Below are positions 5,246-6,058 of a DNA stretch of 6,058 bases, piece after piece; position 1 is the stretch's first letter; each line of letters begins with the position of its first letter. Source of the stretch: Kiloniellales bacterium (GTDB taxonomy: Bacteria > Pseudomonadota > Alphaproteobacteria > Kiloniellales > JAKSDN01); contig JAKSDN010000242.1 in NCBI GenBank assembly GCA_022360075.1, forward strand, positions 1-6,058. Reading direction: 5' to 3'. A model generated the notes under the pieces. That model saw only the letters and a list, made by a program, of their open reading frames with translations, was not told the origin of the DNA and did not search any database. A program made the position numbers and the translations under genes.

Positions 5246-6058
5246 ATGAACGACGACGCTGTAGTTCAAACGGCTGAAGACACGACCGCTGCCCCGCCGA
5301 CCGGCGCGGCAGCGGTCGGCGCGCGCCTGCTCCTGGAGATGGCCGGTATCTCCAAGCGCTTTCCGGGCGTGCTGGCGCTCGATCAGGTGGACTTCGACCT
5401 GCGCGCCGGCGAGGTCCATGTGCTGTTCGGCGAGAACGGGGCCGGCAAGTCGACCCTGATCAACGTCATCGCCGGCACCTTTCCGCCTGACCAGGGCAGC
5501 TTTCGCTACGAAGAGCGCGAGCTGCGCAACCTCTCGCCGCACCAGGCCCGCGTGATGGGCATCAGCCCGGTGTTCCAGGAATTCTCCCTGGTGCCCAATT
5601 TGACGGTCGAGGAGAACCTCTTCCTCGGCCACGAGATCAAGGCCGGCGGATTTCTACGCAAGAAAGAGATGCGCGCGCGCGCCGCCGAGGTCATCGCCCA
5701 GCTCGGCTTCGACCTCAATCCCTCGAAGAAGGTCAGCGAGCTGTCGCGCGCCCATCAGCAGATGGTCGAGATCGCCAAGGCCCTGCTGGCCGAGGTGCGG
5801 CTGCTGATCCTCGACGAGCCGACCGCCTCGCTGACCGAGAACGAGACCTACAAGCTCTTCGATCTGATCGGCAGCCTGAAGTCCAAGGGCGTGGGCATCG
5901 TCTACGTCTCGCACCGCATGCGCGAGATCAAGCAGATCGCCGACCGCATCACGGTCCTGCGCGACGGGCGCAAGATCGCCACGCGGCACGTCGACGAGGT
6001 CAGCGAGAACGAGCTGGTCGAGCTCATGACCGGCCGCAAGATCGACGTGCTGTTCCCC
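5246..6058 (+). CDS. CUT2-type sugar ABC transporter ATP-binding protein (RbsA/XylG-like), 3' end missing
   Basis: This cytoplasmic ATPase would power import of the ligand held by the upstream binding protein. The frame is open from ATG 5246 to the window end, giving 271 codons. CUT2 ATPases are about 500 residues with two fused nucleotide-binding domains, so only the first is here. Visible motifs are Walker A GENGAGKST (62-70), Q-loop Gln111 (PVFQEFSL), a signature region LSRAHQQMVEIAKAL (166-180) where CUT2 proteins usually have LSVAQ or LSIGQ, Walker B LLILDEPTASLT (186-197), and H-loop His223 (YVSHRM). The start is fixed by an in-frame TGA directly before the ATG (TGAATG). Met32 is too late because it lies inside the conserved LLLEMAGISKRFPGV stretch. 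The first 26 residues are a low-complexity Ala/Thr/Pro tail outside the domain. The ribosome site is poor (only GGA 12 nt upstream), so translation may depend on coupling to the upstream gene. Permease genes are expected downstream. Confidence 0.93.
   Translation, partial: MNDDAVVQTAEDTTAAPPTGAAAVGARLLLEMAGISKRFPGVLALDQVDFDLRAGEVHVLFGENGAGKSTLINVIAGTFPPDQGSFRYEERELRNLSPHQARVMGISPVFQEFSLVPNLTVEENLFLGHEIKAGGFLRKKEMRARAAEVIAQLGFDLNPSKKVSELSRAHQQMVEIAKALLAEVRLLILDEPTASLTENETYKLFDLIGSLKSKGVGIVYVSHRMREIKQIADRITVLRDGRKIATRHVDEVSENELVELMTGRKIDVLFP

Noticed and set aside
5141..5989. Minus-strand open frames opposite the ABC ATPase
   Set aside because: They are antisense shadows of a gene with intact Walker A, Walker B, signature and H-loop motifs.

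Overview
The window is GC-rich, with strong G/C preference at third codon positions. It carries a paired GC-rich intergenic repeat of a kind I associate with alphaproteobacteria, and its genes belong to families typical of metabolically versatile soil or marine members of that class. An alphaproteobacterium, possibly Rhodospirillales-like, is the best guess. No marker gene fixes the taxon. I see no RNA gene, insertion sequence, phage gene or CRISPR array.

Layout. (1) Positions 2-2065, plus strand: the nearly complete 3' part of a hydantoinase/5-oxoprolinase family subunit A (HyuA type), cut at the window edge by only a few N-terminal codons. (2) 2066-2302: a tail-to-tail gap filled by two copies of a C/G-rich hairpin repeat in opposite orientation, one of which probably works as a terminator. 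(3) 2303-3777, minus strand: a two-gene unit made of a GntR/FCD transcriptional regulator followed, 32 nt downstream, by a short-chain dehydrogenase/reductase (SDR). (4) 3778-4137: a 360-nt divergent control region. It holds an AT-rich dyad (TATGTGAT-ATCATATA) lying between a plausible -35 and -10, with a perfect 9-bp GC-rich stem-loop just upstream. (5) 4138-6058, plus strand: a periplasmic binding protein of the TorT-like type, then the first half of a CUT2-type (ribose/xylose-like) ABC transporter ATPase that runs off the window end. The ATPase is a real gene although it has no stop codon in the window.

How they may work together. The simplest reading is a catabolic uptake locus. The TorT-like protein captures a small molecule in the periplasm and a CUT2 ABC transporter imports it. 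The GntR/FCD regulator, transcribed divergently, controls transporter expression through the dyad at 4005-4020. The SDR, and possibly the neighbouring ATP-dependent HyuA enzyme, act on the imported compound. The substrate is unknown. The binding protein resembles TorT, the TMAO-sensing partner of TorS, but it sits in an ABC transporter operon with no visible torS or torR, so a TMAO-sensing role should not be transferred. This combination of a TorT-like receptor, a CUT2 ATPase and a lactam/hydantoin-type enzyme is the most interesting feature of the window.
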